Origin: Ustulina deusta
Taxonomy: Eukaryota; Ascomycota; Sordariomycetes; Xylariales; Xylariaceae
Length of the DNA stretch: 64,000 nucleotides
Assembly (NCBI GenBank): GCA_023159155.1
Contig: JAJNNX010000006.1
Span: 496,001-560,000, forward strand
Direction: 5' to 3'
Position numbers and translations under genes: made by a program. Position 1 is the stretch's first letter. Every line of letters starts with the position of its first letter. Below, one piece after another: positions 47,028 through 59,439 of the stretch. The notes under the pieces were generated by a model that ran no database searches, had not been told where the DNA came from, and saw nothing but the letters and a program-made list of their open reading frames with translations.

Positions 47028-49112
47028 TGAAATACCTCTCTCTCAACCCCCCGAGGGCCAGGAAATTGAAAGGCTGGATGGAAAATTGGTCGATGCTGTT
47101 TATGATTTATTTCGATGGGAAGCGCAAGCCTGGAAAATTGGTGTCGGGTCTCGGATTAATGATTTGTCGTTTTCGTTAATAGTGGGACTGCGGAGTGGAA
47201 CCAATGCGGGGCATGGAATGGCGGTCATTTCATTGGCCAGGCTTAGTACCTATACATACCACCTGGTCTGTTCGTACTTACCCACGTAGGTATATGTCGT
47301 ACCACCATACAACTCTATCCTCAACAACAGGAAGACAGTTAGTAACTACTACCTATAGTACCCAGGTACCTACCGAGATAAAACAGAACACAGAACACAG
47401 AACACAACAGTAATATCCATAGTACTACAGAGGCATAACCCTAATGCCATTATTTAACCATAGTAGGCTGATTAGGGTATGACTTGGAATACTACATCTG
47501 GGTGACTGAAGTGCGAGACTATAGGGTGGGTTCGATTCCCATCTTAACGGGCGCAAAACATGTAGTCAGTCACACGTTGGTCGGCAATACATGTCCCTTC
47601 GTATATACCTAGGCAATATACATATGCAGAGCCCATAATACGAAAAACTAGACTACTCGACACGAGTATGGACACCACCACATCCTCTATACAGACACGA
47701 CCAGGCCCACAATCCAACTTGGAGCTCACAATCACGCATATTTCTGGTGACGGTACTCGGATCTCGTTTCAAGTTCAGGTTTGGTCTGGCTTGACTTTGC
47801 TACAGGATAAGCTCTTGTTGTTTGCAAATGGTGCATTGGCCCTTCTCTGTCCATGTTAATACTCGACAGCTCGACGTTCCGACACAGAAGGACAGTTCTC
47901 TTTGCCTCGTCTAGGTAGGTATAAGCCGCCAAGTGGTAACCTTTCATCATGTCGACCACCCGACTGCACATCGGCTCTTAGCAGCAGGGATGGTACTTAT
48001 CATCTTCACACCAACTTGCTTTTGTCTTGCCACGCTCCTTGCTATCTATTATACACAGCCTAGATTGCAGCTCTCTATCCACCCATAGCCTACACATGTA
48101 GGGTAGGGACCTCTGCACAGGATCCAACGGGAAGAGTGCCAGGCTCTGTACCCGCTGCGCAGTGTATTCTGGTGTAGGAGCTGCCTATAAATTATGTGAT
48201 GTCGGTAATTGGGAACTTGAAGGGAGACGGCTTGCAGGCGCTGGCACCCAGTACACTCTGGTTTACTACACTAGTAGTATACACCATCAGCAGTGCAGGT
48301 GCTTACCTGAGTGGGTAGGTAGGTACTATTAGTGTTGCCTGCACGGCTTGAGTAACAGTTACGGATGCATCAGTGATCACGATCTCTCATGCACGTCTGG
48401 TCTTATAACCCCCCAAAGAGATTAACCCAGCGCCAAACGACAGGGGACCACCCAAGTCTGCCCCATTCAGACCCCCGTCATGCTGTGCGCCGCATCTGTA
48501 ATCTGTGCGCCACCTACACACACGACACTGCTATTCTGGGAATACCTAGCCGTATTCAACGAAGCTGGGTTCATTTTCGTTATGGTTGAGCAGTGTGAGA
48601 GGCACTAGGAGGATGTGGTCGGCAGGTAGAACAGCACGCTGTGGGAATCTAACCCGCAGACTTAGGTACTTAGATAACAGCAGCATACTGCCACTACCTA
48701 ACCTTGGCAGCATTTGTATTGGCTCAATTTGATGGATGGATGCAGGCACATGTCCCTACCTGCTGTCGTTATTCGATGGCGCCCTCGACTGAGAATGCAT
48801 AGCCTTCATGACAATACCGTCCGTCTTGTTTATCATCTTGCAACAATACCTACACACACATATACATGCCCAAAGTCTCCGACCGCGGCTCGACAGAAGC
48901 ATCGACTCATTATTATCTCCTTGCTAGAGCCCCGACACTCCTAGATACTCCCGGTACAGCAGTCAGGAAATAAACGTACAAATAAATAAATACATACATA
49001 AAAAAGGACGGAAACCATCCACGAGGGCTTGGGCCAACGATTTCACACCCGGGAAAGGCTATTTCTCAAGCGTTGCTATGAGTTGTATACAGCACCAACA
49101 CCAATACCGGCG
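47028..49112. other. Divergent promoter region of mS45 and SSK1
   Basis: No gene recognised. A sequence resembling a tRNA T-arm (GTGGGTTCGATTCCCAT, about 47526-47542) occurs without a matching acceptor stem. TACCTA fragments recur at about 47277-47385 and 48300-48340. The last 60 bases before SSK1 contain AAATAAATAAATACATACATA. Confidence 0.5.
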
Positions 49113-49500
49113 ATGGGCAATCTGAAGGAGAGGATCAAAGCTACGCTCCTCCGAAGAGGCAGCGGGCGGCTGTCCCCGTCACCTAGTAAGAACAGCTTCG
49201 GACGAGACTATCCTTCGAGTGTTAGCACTCACACACAGCCGGGATATGATGCCTCAGATGAGCGCAGTGACCACAGAGTTGGTGGAAGCAGCAGGAGCTT
49301 GAGTCTGAGCCTGAGCCTGAGCCAAGACCGAGCTATCAGCAGAAGCAGAAGCGGAAGCAGAGGCAGAAGCAGAAGCAGAAGCAGAAACAGCCTTGACAAC
49401 GACAATTTGCATGCACCTATTCCTGATGCTAATGTCTATGTTGTGCATACAGACAAGTCACGGAATAAACCGAACCAAGCCCACGGTCGAGTCCATCGCA

Positions 49501-49536
<36 letters not shown>

Positions 49537-51775
49537 ATGGTGATGCTTTCCGAGCAAGCAGAACTGGCAGGGCCGAGAGGGCCGACAGTCCAGCTCCGGG
49601 GTACTGTCCGGGACCCGATCCAGCGCAAGCTCGCGTTAAAACAAGCGCCAAAATCGCTCCACCACTGCGTCCAGCCGGCCCCGATCCAGCAGCACTTAAC
49701 TCTAACTCTCACGCTACCTCCGGCTTAGGCAAGGATCTGCAGAACCCAGCAATCAATTCGCGTTCGGGTCAGCAGCAGCCTGGCGCTTCAATTAACATCG
49801 CCTCGGCCACCGCCAACACCACCACTACTCCCACTAACAGCGTCGCTCCTGGCACTGCCCCTGGCACTGCCCCTGTCGCTGGTCCCAGTACTGCGCTCCC
49901 CAGCATCTACGAACATCCCGCAACTCCGCCCACGCCGCCCTCACCCAACCCCGGCTCCGAACCCACGTCGCCCGACCCTCATGCGACCTCCAGCAACGTG
50001 GAATACACGAGAGACGATCTCGCCAGCCCTAGCGACGACCACCTCCGCGGCTCCGCTCTCCTCACGCCGCTGACAGCCTCCCCGCTGAGACCTCCCCTCT
50101 CGCCGTCCTCCTTCTCCCGCCCCCTCGCGCTGAGAAGACAAAGCATATTGCCGCCGCATCAGACCGATCTCGTCAGAGCCCTTCTCCATGGCTATACCAA
50201 CGATCTCGAGCTAGACCCCGCCGACCTCGATCAACAACATCTCTTATCCGGCATGGTCACAACAAAGATTTGGGTCAAACGGCCCATGGCATCGGCTACA
50301 CTAATTCCCGTAAATGAAGATGATCTCGTTGATGACGTTCGCGAGCAGATTCTCCGGAAATACGCCAACTCCCTGGGCCGCCAATACGACGCCCCTGACC
50401 TGACTCTGCGCATATGTAACCGGGAACAGCAGACGAGCAGGACCCTGCAGCCCGACGAGCCCATAGTCAAAGTCATTGACTCCTACTACGCGAAAGGCCA
50501 GAGTGTAGACGATGCTTTGCTCATTGACATACCCTCGCGCAGGACACCGAAAGCCTCGCCGAACCCGAGATTCTACGCCGACGACCGACCAAACGAGTCC
50601 GGTACCGACTACTTCCCACCTTACCCGCCCATACCTCATCCCCACCATGCCGTTGCAACTACGCTTGTAGCCGGACAACATGCGCTTCACTTCCCTCCCT
50701 CCATGAGCATTGTGAGCGGAAACCAGCTCCCTCCATTGCCCTCTCCGGGCAGTGCCAGACGGCTACCCATCAACCGCCCCAACATGCAAAGAATGCACAC
50801 ATCGTCGCCCGTCTCCACAGTCGCCAATAGTCATGCTCCCCAAGTAGGGGCTGCATCCACCGGTACGCACAAGTACCCCAGACCAGCACGCTCAAGGACT
50901 CATTCAGGTGCATCTTCAGACCAATCCATCCATCCGCCCGCAGCTCCCCCGATCCCCACCCCTCCCCCTGTCGAACGGATAGCTACTCCTCCCCCACGCG
51001 TTTCCTCCCCCCGGCCCTCGTTCCGGACGAAAAAGAAGAGGGGTATCGAACCCCCGTCATTGCCGTCCGGCTTATTAGATACCGCTGTACCACCCATCAA
51101 CATCCTCATTGTTGAAGACAACGTGATTAATCTTCGGCTGCTGGAGGCCTTTGTCAAACGGTTGAAAGTCCGCTGGCAGACAGCTGTGAATGGGAGAGAA
51201 GCCGTCGACAAGTGGCGCGCCGGTGGCTTCCACTTGGTGCTTATGGATATTCAGCTTCCCATCATGAATGGTCTCGAAGCCACACGTGAGATCCGTAGAA
51301 TTGAGAAAGTCAATTCAATCGGTGTCTTCTCTTCGTCAGCTAGCAGCCCGCCAGACGAGGTGCTGCCGGAACCTGCGGAGGAAGACAAACTGGCCAATAC
51401 CGAGATGTTCAAGAGCCCTGTCATTATCGTCGCGCTGACAGCGAGCTCGCTACAGAGTGACCGACACGAGGCCTTAGCAGCCGGGTGCAACGATTTCCTG
51501 ACTAAAGTAAGTCTATGTCAGATTAGCGCTTATTCGCGTATTCTTTTGAACTGGCATGCTGATCGGAATCGGGATAGCCTGTCAACTTTGACTGGTTACA
51601 GCGAAAGGTCAAAGAATGGGGTTGCATGCAAGCTTTAATCGACTTTGACGGCTGGCGGAAGTGGAAAGACTTCTCCCAGAAAACGCAGGAAAATGAAGCG
51701 GCGAAGAAAACAGCCGCGGCTAGTAAGGCCAAACCGATCAAGAAGAACCGATTATCGATGGCAGCTGCCGCCTAA
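49113..51775 (+). CDS. SSK1: SSK1 response regulator of the HOG stress pathway
   Basis: Exons 49113-51506 and 51578-51775, split by a 71-nt intron (GTAAGT...ATAG, phase 0); 863 residues. The receiver domain (about 663-835) shows INILIVEDNVINLRLLE with acidic Glu668/Asp669, VLMDIQLPIMNG with phospho-acceptor Asp712, ALTASS, and the conserved Lys798 of DFLTK. The intron falls directly after this Lys; PVNFDWLQRKVKEWG continues in exon 2. Ssk1 receives phosphate from the sensor kinase through Ypd1 and, when unphosphorylated, activates the Ssk2-type MAPKKK. The roughly 660-residue N-terminal part is Ser/Pro/Ala-rich, with an Arg-Ser repeat (about 78-95), runs of Ala and Asp, and a folded-looking stretch near 385-480 (TTKIWVKRP...YAKGQSVDDALLID). 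A 35-residue loop typical of Ssk1 interrupts the receiver. ATG 49113 is the first ATG in frame. Confidence 0.96.
49276..49539 (+). repeat. Coding simple-sequence repeats in SSK1
   Basis: Hexamer-like GAGCCT units encode alternating Ser-Leu; AGAAGC units (about 49339-49388) encode Ser-Arg dipeptides; GCC then GAC triplets (about 49501-49537) encode Ala and Asp runs. Such tracts are prone to in-frame length change. Confidence 0.85.
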
Positions 51776-54488
51776 TCCTCACCGAAACTGCTACCATCCA
51801 TGACTAGTGCACCAATTTCCATGGGTTGTGCCAGCTGTCTGACTTGTTTCCTCTGTCAAAGCTCTGCGATGAAACCCGTAAAGACGTCGTTTCATATCCG
51901 ATGTAGAAGACACCCTGAGTCCTTGGGGAAGCCAGTCAGCGCTTCCCATGATGCTGGCTGGGCTTTGAGCGTATAGTAATCAAACTACAGCGCCTTACAG
52001 AGGCGTACCTGTCCATTTAATGTGGCCAAAAGCAGATTATGCAACAATATTCATGACATAAGTTGCACGGGTGGACAAGCGAGGAATCGGGGTTTTGGAA
52101 CAGCCTGGAATTGCTGGGTTTTTGGTACATCGTAAGATGACAGCCGAAACTAAGCCACCAATGGGAGAGGGTTCAGCGGCTGAATTTATCGAGGCGTTGA
52201 TGGCAGCGTAATCTTAAGGATAGGGTCGAAGCTGGGCTCGACACTTGAACAGCGGCTAGGGTGTGTAATAAGGGCTGTAAGATGCATGTAAAGAAAACGC
52301 AAACATCACGACCGCGGAGGTGGACTGTTTGCAGAAAGCGTGAGGAATTCAAAAGCCTCGAACTCGCGATGGTAGTACTAGTACCTAATATCACACCTCG
52401 CACTCGAATCAACATCCTAGAGCTGGCCCTCAACTGTTGACTGACGTGGGAATCCCATTTGCCTATATTTTGACTTGATATGACCCAGCCCCCCACACCT
52501 CACCCAGTATGTATGTCCATAAACGAGCTTTACCTTGCGCTGCATCATCCACGAAATCATTCACATTGGCAGCGAACAGTTTGCTAGCAGCTTGCCCTAC
52601 TTGCCTCAGTCTTATCCACCAGGGTTCTAGCGTAGAAGTGGCACAAGATATCTCTCTCTCTCAGGGGATGTTGGAGAAGTAACACTTATATATAATCCAC
52701 ACCCTCTCGCTCTCGACCGCAGTGCCCGGCATTATAACACCATTCTTCCCCCCAGCGCAAACCCCACCTGTCGGCTTACAAGGCCGAGTTGTGATAAATA
52801 GTTGCTACGAGCTATCGGTATCATTTGGCATGATATAAAGCCGGGGTTGGTCTTTCGTAGTACCATGGAGATGGTGTGTAGAGAGCTAGCTAGCTGCCTT
52901 TTTTGCTTTGCTTTTGGGGCGTCGTGTCCTAGGTATTAGTAGTCGTGATATGGGGGGGCACAACATCCCTTTTGGAAACGGGGTGAGGTTTTTTTTCCTT
53001 GAACAGCCGACGATGGATCAGAGAAACAATGCACATTCATCTCATGGGCTCACCAGTCTCTGTCCTTCCCGCTGTTTTTCCTTCTAGGTTGATTGTGCTG
53101 CGGAGACTGGGGGAGTTCACGAGGGGGGTCCCCTCAACGCTGCTGCGAAGACCGAGTGTCCGCCACAGCACGTTTCCACCGAGGTCGGCCCTCCACCCAA
53201 GTGTTAGGGTCCTCCACGCGATAATGAAAAACGACAGCCCATACCCATGCTCACAGTTGGCCGTTCTTGGCATCCGGAGGAGCCGGTCCCTACACTAGAT
53301 CAGCCCCTTCATAGGAGAGGGTATTAGCGCACGGCTATTGCCCAGGTGTAGAGGTCGCGAATAGCTAGCTTGACGATGAGGCAAAGGGGCCCAAGCGCGG
53401 GCTGAGCTGCCACCCATTTAAGCAGCTCAATGCTCGGGAGCCCTGGGGGAGTCGTAGGTAACTCGAATGGGGGAACACTGCCACCAATACTTTGGCTTCT
53501 GTCTGAGATGTTTTTTTTATTTTTTTTATTCTTTTCTTTTAAGATCTGGGATAGGGGTGGTACCAATTATGCTATATTTGTAGGCACCCCTAATTCCGTC
53601 TTCAAACTACTTCTTTCTCTGTTTTGAGCTGCGCCAGGACTAAACGAGCTCGGTTCAATCTCTGCCAAGTTTCTTCTGTGTATGGCAGATAAGTTGCTCA
53701 CATACCCGACCAATCCACCCAGTCATGCTACCGGAATCAAGGCGTGATGTGTATTTGGTTACGTGTTTATGATTCGGGTGACTTTCGAAAACGACATTTC
53801 GCGATTCGTTATATACCTAATACCGTACGTTTTTCGTAGTTGATCAAGCTTTCGTGCCAATGGAAGTCACCGAGAGTTGTGGATACATTTATATAGGGCG
53901 ACGAAGTCACAGATGACGGTAACTACTAGGCTATCGTAGATCTAATTGCCAATCCCCACCAACTTCTTTCTTCTTTCGTCTGAATTATTTTGCATTCTCC
54001 AGCGGATCGAAGATGAGGAGGCGGTTCCCCAATTGTACATACCACGGATATCTTCTGCAGTCGGCGATCAATTTTGATTGTTGTGGTTTCTCGCCAGTTC
54101 ATCCACGGCGGATCACAGAAGCTTCTCTCCCACGATTGCCTAAGTGAATTCTGGGCTTCTATCGCAGAATAGCTATTGCCATATGAGGAAAGGCAAACAG
54201 TGCTTTGTACCCTGTTTGCTGTCTTCCGTTCCTTCGCTTATAATATATTGAGCAAGTGACGTGGAGGTAGAGAGTATCTCGCTGTTCTCGATGCGGAACG
54301 AAGGTGCAGTGTATATTATTATTGTAATGGGCTCATCCCTCAAAAGCAGTTTTGGCTTGGGGGTATATACTGTCAAGGGTAAATTCATTCGAGAGCAGTG
54401 ACTTGGTGTTGACGCATACCACTTCCCTAGATTCACGATGTAGAGTCGAGCGGGAACCACCGTGATTGATTTCGTATTCATTTTTGTA
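51776..54488. other. Spacer between SSK1 and the HET relic
   Basis: Contains the SSK1 3' end and no other recognised gene. The frame at 54173-54481 (-) could be a further decayed C-terminal piece of the HET relic, but no motif confirms it. Poly-T stretches near 53512-53540. Confidence 0.45.
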
Positions 54489-55480
54489 TTATTTCATATC
54501 GACATCAAGATAGATCGTCTTCCATTTCGGCTTGTTCGACTTGAACCAGCGAGCTGACATCCTTCGAAGCAATGGTGCGGAGTGAGGGTCCCATTTGTAG
54601 ACATCTGAACCCTGATCTCTCCGCAGTGGAATCGCAAAACGTTTATCACTGTTTGGTCCCGCCATGGTGTAATTCGTCACACACGTGTAGGCCTCGCTTC
54701 GGGGATCAACCTTTAAGACCGGTGACTCCACACTAAGGCAGTATGGTGTTACGACCTAAGGTAAGCGTCTCTAAATCCGTAGAACAGGTGTGGCGTCGGT
54801 GCAAGGCAACTGGGACGAGGGGCTGCTCCGAGATTCTCGATATCTGAACGGCCCAATCCGAAACCCCAAGGCAAGATGCTTGGGTCGAAGTATTTCTTAA
54901 GGAACTCTTCTTGTAGTCTTAAGAATGCTTTGTGGCCTTCGCTGTATAAAAGAGGTATAGAAACGTCTGGTAGGCTGAGTAAGCAGTAGGCCATATCTTC
55001 TACTCTACGTGTAGATCGCCTTGATACTCACGACAGTTTCGTAGCCACGGGCACATCCTTTAATTGTGTGTCGATATTAGAGATCGAGTACCTAGGTATG
55101 CCACGATTTAATCCCAGTGATGCGCTCGATCGTGATAAACAGGGATATACGAGGTGAACTGAACCTCGGCAGCACTGATGATGTTTTAGTATTTCGAAAA
55201 GCACCGTCCATGTCTTGTCAAAGAACTTCAGCAATTCCGGAACAATAAGTTCTTGCAACGTCCATCCGCGCGTAAACCACCTGCTATGATAGAAAGCAGA
55301 GTGTTGCTCATCATATGGATCTTCTCTAGAAGGAACGTTTGCAAGGTAGACGTAAGAGACCCGAGCCTCTCCGTACCACCTTAGCATGGAATCGCACACG
55401 ATCTTCAAGAGTAGAAGCATACATACAAGGTATGCCGTCCTGCCCGTTGGTGTTTGTGGCCATGTGAGAGCCGAGCAGCA
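54489..55480 (-). pseudogene. Broken HET-domain (heterokaryon incompatibility) gene
   Basis: Read right to left, the C-terminal half of a HET domain is clear: MLRWYGEARVSYVYLANV, then FYHSRWFTRGWTLQELIVP and FFDKTWTVL, and KDVPVATKLS. An in-frame TGA (55028-55030) follows, and then, in the same frame, VSRRSTRRVEDMAYCLLSLPDVSIPLLYSEGHKAFLRLQEEF is read in pieces as expected for the family. The stop replaces the Trp of the usual KLSW motif (TGG to TGA). The next frame (54489-54731) gives the late FAIPLRRD...W...IYL segment. The N-terminal part of the domain (YVALSY-type and CIDK-type motifs) is missing. HET proteins trigger cell death on fusion with incompatible strains. The missing start, nonsense codon and frame breaks show that this copy is dead. 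Confidence 0.85.
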
Positions 55481-57640
55481 GGAATTGGAGAGAAGAAAAG
55501 GTGGGCACGGTGGTCTGATAAGTGATGCGGTACCTATTCTAGCTACCTAGCCGGGGGAATGGGGTAGAAATGCATACCTACCTAGGAAATGCTGCTAGAA
55601 ATATTGCACTATGATTGCCTGGATAAGCCATAACCGCAATTGAATCGTATAATAGGCCTGGCAATACCTTTGGGCCGCCAGTAATGCTTTTGGCTGCTAG
55701 CAACGATTGCGTCTGTGATTACTAAGGTCGCGGTTTGTGATTGTATAGTCGCAATTGCCTCGCTACTTGGTACGTAGGTAAGTACCTATAATATTAAAAG
55801 TCGATGTCCTATATGAATAATTTACCCCTGGTAATATAGTATATATTCGGCTTACATAGCGCTTGCTAGGGACCCCTAACCCACGTTGGGTACAGTACCT
55901 CCCGCTTAGATCATCAATTTTATCCCTCCTGAATATTGACATATTGTTTAAACAGGTAATGTCAACTTCAATATTTTCTCGATTGCTTAACCCAACTGAA
56001 CGTTTGTTCAACACGGAAACCCGAAAACCAGTCAAATTCATTGAAAAGTACAAAAACGTCCGGTACGGTAGGTTAGGTACTACCTAGGTACTACAATGGG
56101 TGTCCAATTACAAGGTATCATTGAAAGGTCATGTTGATAAACATTATAGGCCGAAAATTACGGTGGCAGCAGTGTATTGAACACCAAGGAAGGTGAAACC
56201 ATCGGTTAGAAATGATGGCAGATGCCCACGTGACTATTTGACACCTAATTGGAGATTGATTATCATCACTTGCTGTAATACCCTCTGCCCAATTAAAAAA
56301 CACATGTCCAAATCTTGCATCCCCATCACGGACCAGTAAGGGACCGGTTCTCGTATGCTTAGGTTTTTTGACACAAACTCCGAGAGAGATCGTGTCTTGG
56401 TTTATCTCGCTGGCACTAGCGCCCGAGCCTGCATCTATCTAGCATGACTATTGTAAGTAAGGTGGTGAGACTGTCGAAGCGTCATAGACTGACGACATCG
56501 TAGGTCTGGATGGTGGAAAACAACCGAAGGTTCTGATCCTCGGAGGACCTAGTAATGTGGGATCTATTATTCTTCCCAAAACAGAAAACACCGCGACTGT
56601 TACCAATGTCTGCAGAAGGGATAAGGTGACACACAAGACGAGTTTTGTGGCATGAAGGTTAACAGTAGGTAAATAATCAATCCGATCCTTAAGCCTCTCG
56701 ATCTTAAAGGATGGCCTGAGGCATTAGGAGGACCCCTTTCCCTAGTGAAGTCCTCATTGGAGACCTAACCGCCCTTAATTTCAAGGCACGGAAAATATAG
56801 AAACAGACCGACGAAACGTACTCTTACTCCTTCGAAGCAGAATTTCGAGCTAATCCTCATTTCATTGCAGCCGCGAGTTAAAACTTTCCACGTGAGGATC
56901 ATGGGTGCTTAAATGGAATCGTCGTTCTAAAATCCTAAAGGGCAGCAAGTTGTGTTTTTGTTATCAAGTAACCAACGGGTAAACGTCAAGCCGTCCAGTG
57001 GACAGATTCGAGTATTTGGCTCGTGGGATAGGCACTGACCTATTTCTCTTGGGCGAGTACGTATTGTCTGCTGGTACTAGGTACTTAGCCATTGTTGATC
57101 TCTCCTGTATAACGGGAAAGCGGCGTGTTGCCGTATTGTTGAATGTGTTAGGTCTTATGGCGTTCGAGACGGGACAACGAGTCGCAAGTCTTGATGTTCA
57201 TAGCAAAATCTGCATGCCCTCAAGGTTTTAAACTTTACCGACTAGCAGATAAGGAAGGTCTGTTTGCAGCCTGCAGGAGAGGCTGAGCAGAATGACCCGT
57301 TCCGCGGGAGTTGTTTAGAGGACGTCGATTCAGTGAGTGGCCGCCTGATGTCCGAGAATCAATGATCAACACTTGAGAGATACGCGTAATCTCGGATTCA
57401 GAAAGCAGACTCGAACATCAGCGATGACTTGTTTTAAAGATTCTCGATTCTTGGTGATTTCGGTTCGAACGGCCCACAACCTATTACATCTCTCCAACTA
57501 TTCATTGGATGCAATGAGGTTATTACGGTGCTATTCGATAGGGGCAGGCAACAACAATACCAAGGGGATTGATTACTTACCTAGGTAGGTACGGTACCTG
57601 CGCATAGATATGTCTATTGATTACAAAATCTCCAAGCCAC
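55481..57640. other. Intergenic spacer, TACCTA-rich
   Basis: AT-leaning sequence with GGTACTACCTAGGTACTAC near 56076 and other TACCTAGGTA copies (55540-55590, 55770-55790, 57574-57590). No gene recognised on either strand. Confidence 0.5.
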
Positions 57641-59439
57641 AAAGTTACTACCATTCCACGGCTCCTCATTTGTGTGTCTCCCCTTTCACCGACGCCGGCG
57701 AGTCTTGCCACACCGGATTCGCATTCACTTTCTCACTGCTGACACATGGCTGGCACGTTAATACCCACATCTTTAGACTTCAATAGTGTGCCGCAGTCGA
57801 ATCCGTGTTCTTCAATAAGTACCTTAAGTACCTGGCTAGAAGTTGCACCCAGGTACGTACCCTTCTCGAAGAGGATTATAGAATACCATGACCTATTCAC
57901 ATTCAACCTGTACCTACCACCGCCCTCCAACTCCTCCAACACGTCCCATACCCCCATACCTAGGCCGTGTCTTTGATACCTTGATCAAATTGCCCAGCCA
58001 CCACTTACTTCTTTGCAACCACACCGCCTTCTCCCCCACGGCGACTCCCTCCTGCCTTTCCACAGCCCACCCACAGCTCTGGTCTGTCATCCAGGTTCAG
58101 GTATGTTAACAATCACCCGTGTATCGCTTCACAGGCTATCTCATATTCAATTTCACTGACAGGCCCATTTGTGTGGAGTTCTTACCTCGCCATATCACAC
58201 CTCTCAGCTGTCTGGCCACGATCCCTTCTCCATCTACCTCGCTGCACGGTCTACACCAGCAAGCGCCTTCACCGGATATCCCTACTAGAAAAATCCAAAG
58301 CTTGGTAGATTAAAGTGGTTTTCTTTCCCATTTCGAATTTACAGGTTCCCCTTCTTTGCCCACCACTTGTTTGTTCGCAAGAGAACAGCTCACCTACCTA
58401 CCTTACCACTCGCCGACTTTCGACCTGTTTTCTTTTTCTCTCCAGCATTTACTCTTGCACCTCACATCCCACACCTCACCTGAAACCTCTTACCACCCGT
58501 ATACCATAAACCACATCCCAACTGTCTCATTCTCTGTGACATTGTTCGCTCACATCATCCTTCCACTGCATTGGCAGGGATTCTGCCATTCCTGTAAGTT
58601 CATCCCGTATTATGGCCGTCCAGACGCTCTCGTCTGGATATCTTGTCTGCTGCCTTCGAATTTTTATTCTGCATCACTTCATTTTGTCATCGTTTCTGCA
58701 ATTCACCAGCACCACCACATTGCAATAATTGCCTGCGTCATTTTTGCCAACTTGGTAATACACCTAGTCTACACCTAACCGTTCTGTTCTGCGCTCTGGC
58801 TCTTCATTATTACCCTAGTTCTTCCCCTCGGTTTAGCCTGGTCTGCTTCACCTTTCAGTCCTAGGGCGATACGTTCCATCACTCTCTCCAACCCTCGCAC
58901 GTTATTGCAAACGATGTCCCCTTCATAATCCACACGGCAGACAAGAATGGGACAATCTTTCCTGCTTGCTGTATCATCTTTTCCGAGAGACAGTAACCTT
59001 AACTAGGTATCCTTCATCTTTAGTCCTACAAGCCACGATCTGCCTTTGGCGTTCTTTTACTGTCATACTTCACCTCCTTGACAGCATATTCTGCTGTATT
59101 CGCGAGTAAGTATCTCTTTTCCTTTCGCTTGCATTTCTGAGGCTCTAGAAATTTCTAGTGTTCTACCACCCATTGGATATATGGCAGCCACAATCTTGAG
59201 GGTGCATATTGTCATTCATCTATTCCCCTCTTTATGTCCATGTTTCCTTGAATTTATTCCCGTGGAGAATCCCGAAGTTCGAAAACAATACATGTTGTCT
59301 TTCTTTTAGCTTCTCACAATTTAGGCACTAATAATGTCAGAAGCCTTGTCGTTCGTTTGAAGTCTTTATAAAGCAAGCATCTCAGTCCAGAATTTATCTC
59401 TTCGGACATAGTTACCAGAACGTGGCCTACTGAGACAAG
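57641..59439 (+). promoter_or_regulatory. Long CT-rich leader/promoter of the RRM gene
   Basis: About 1.7 kb of sequence with strong C/T bias on the coding strand (CTCCTCC, TTCTTTTC, CCACCC tracts) directly upstream of ATG 59440 and without a conserved protein. A TATAAA lies at 59366-59371, about 70 bases before the start. GAGTAAGT at about 59105 could be the donor of a 5'-UTR intron. Such long pyrimidine-rich leaders are typical of regulated fungal genes; start points cannot be fixed from sequence. Confidence 0.45.
59366..59371 (+). promoter_or_regulatory. Possible TATA box of the RRM gene
   Basis: TATAAA about 70 bases upstream of ATG 59440. If used, the 5' leader would be short (about 40 bases); if the CT-rich region is transcribed, it is incidental. 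Confidence 0.35.

Noticed and set aside
46816..47289. 157-codon frame on the plus strand
   Set aside because: Mostly antisense to the mS45 presequence exon; no motif.
47508..47560. tRNA-like B box (GGTTCGATTCC) with a plausible T-arm
   Set aside because: No complementary 7-bp acceptor stem, D-arm or A box could be placed upstream at a workable distance; at most a tRNA relic or chance.
54173..54481. Separate gene downstream of the HET relic
   Set aside because: No domain visible; at most a decayed tail of the HET gene.
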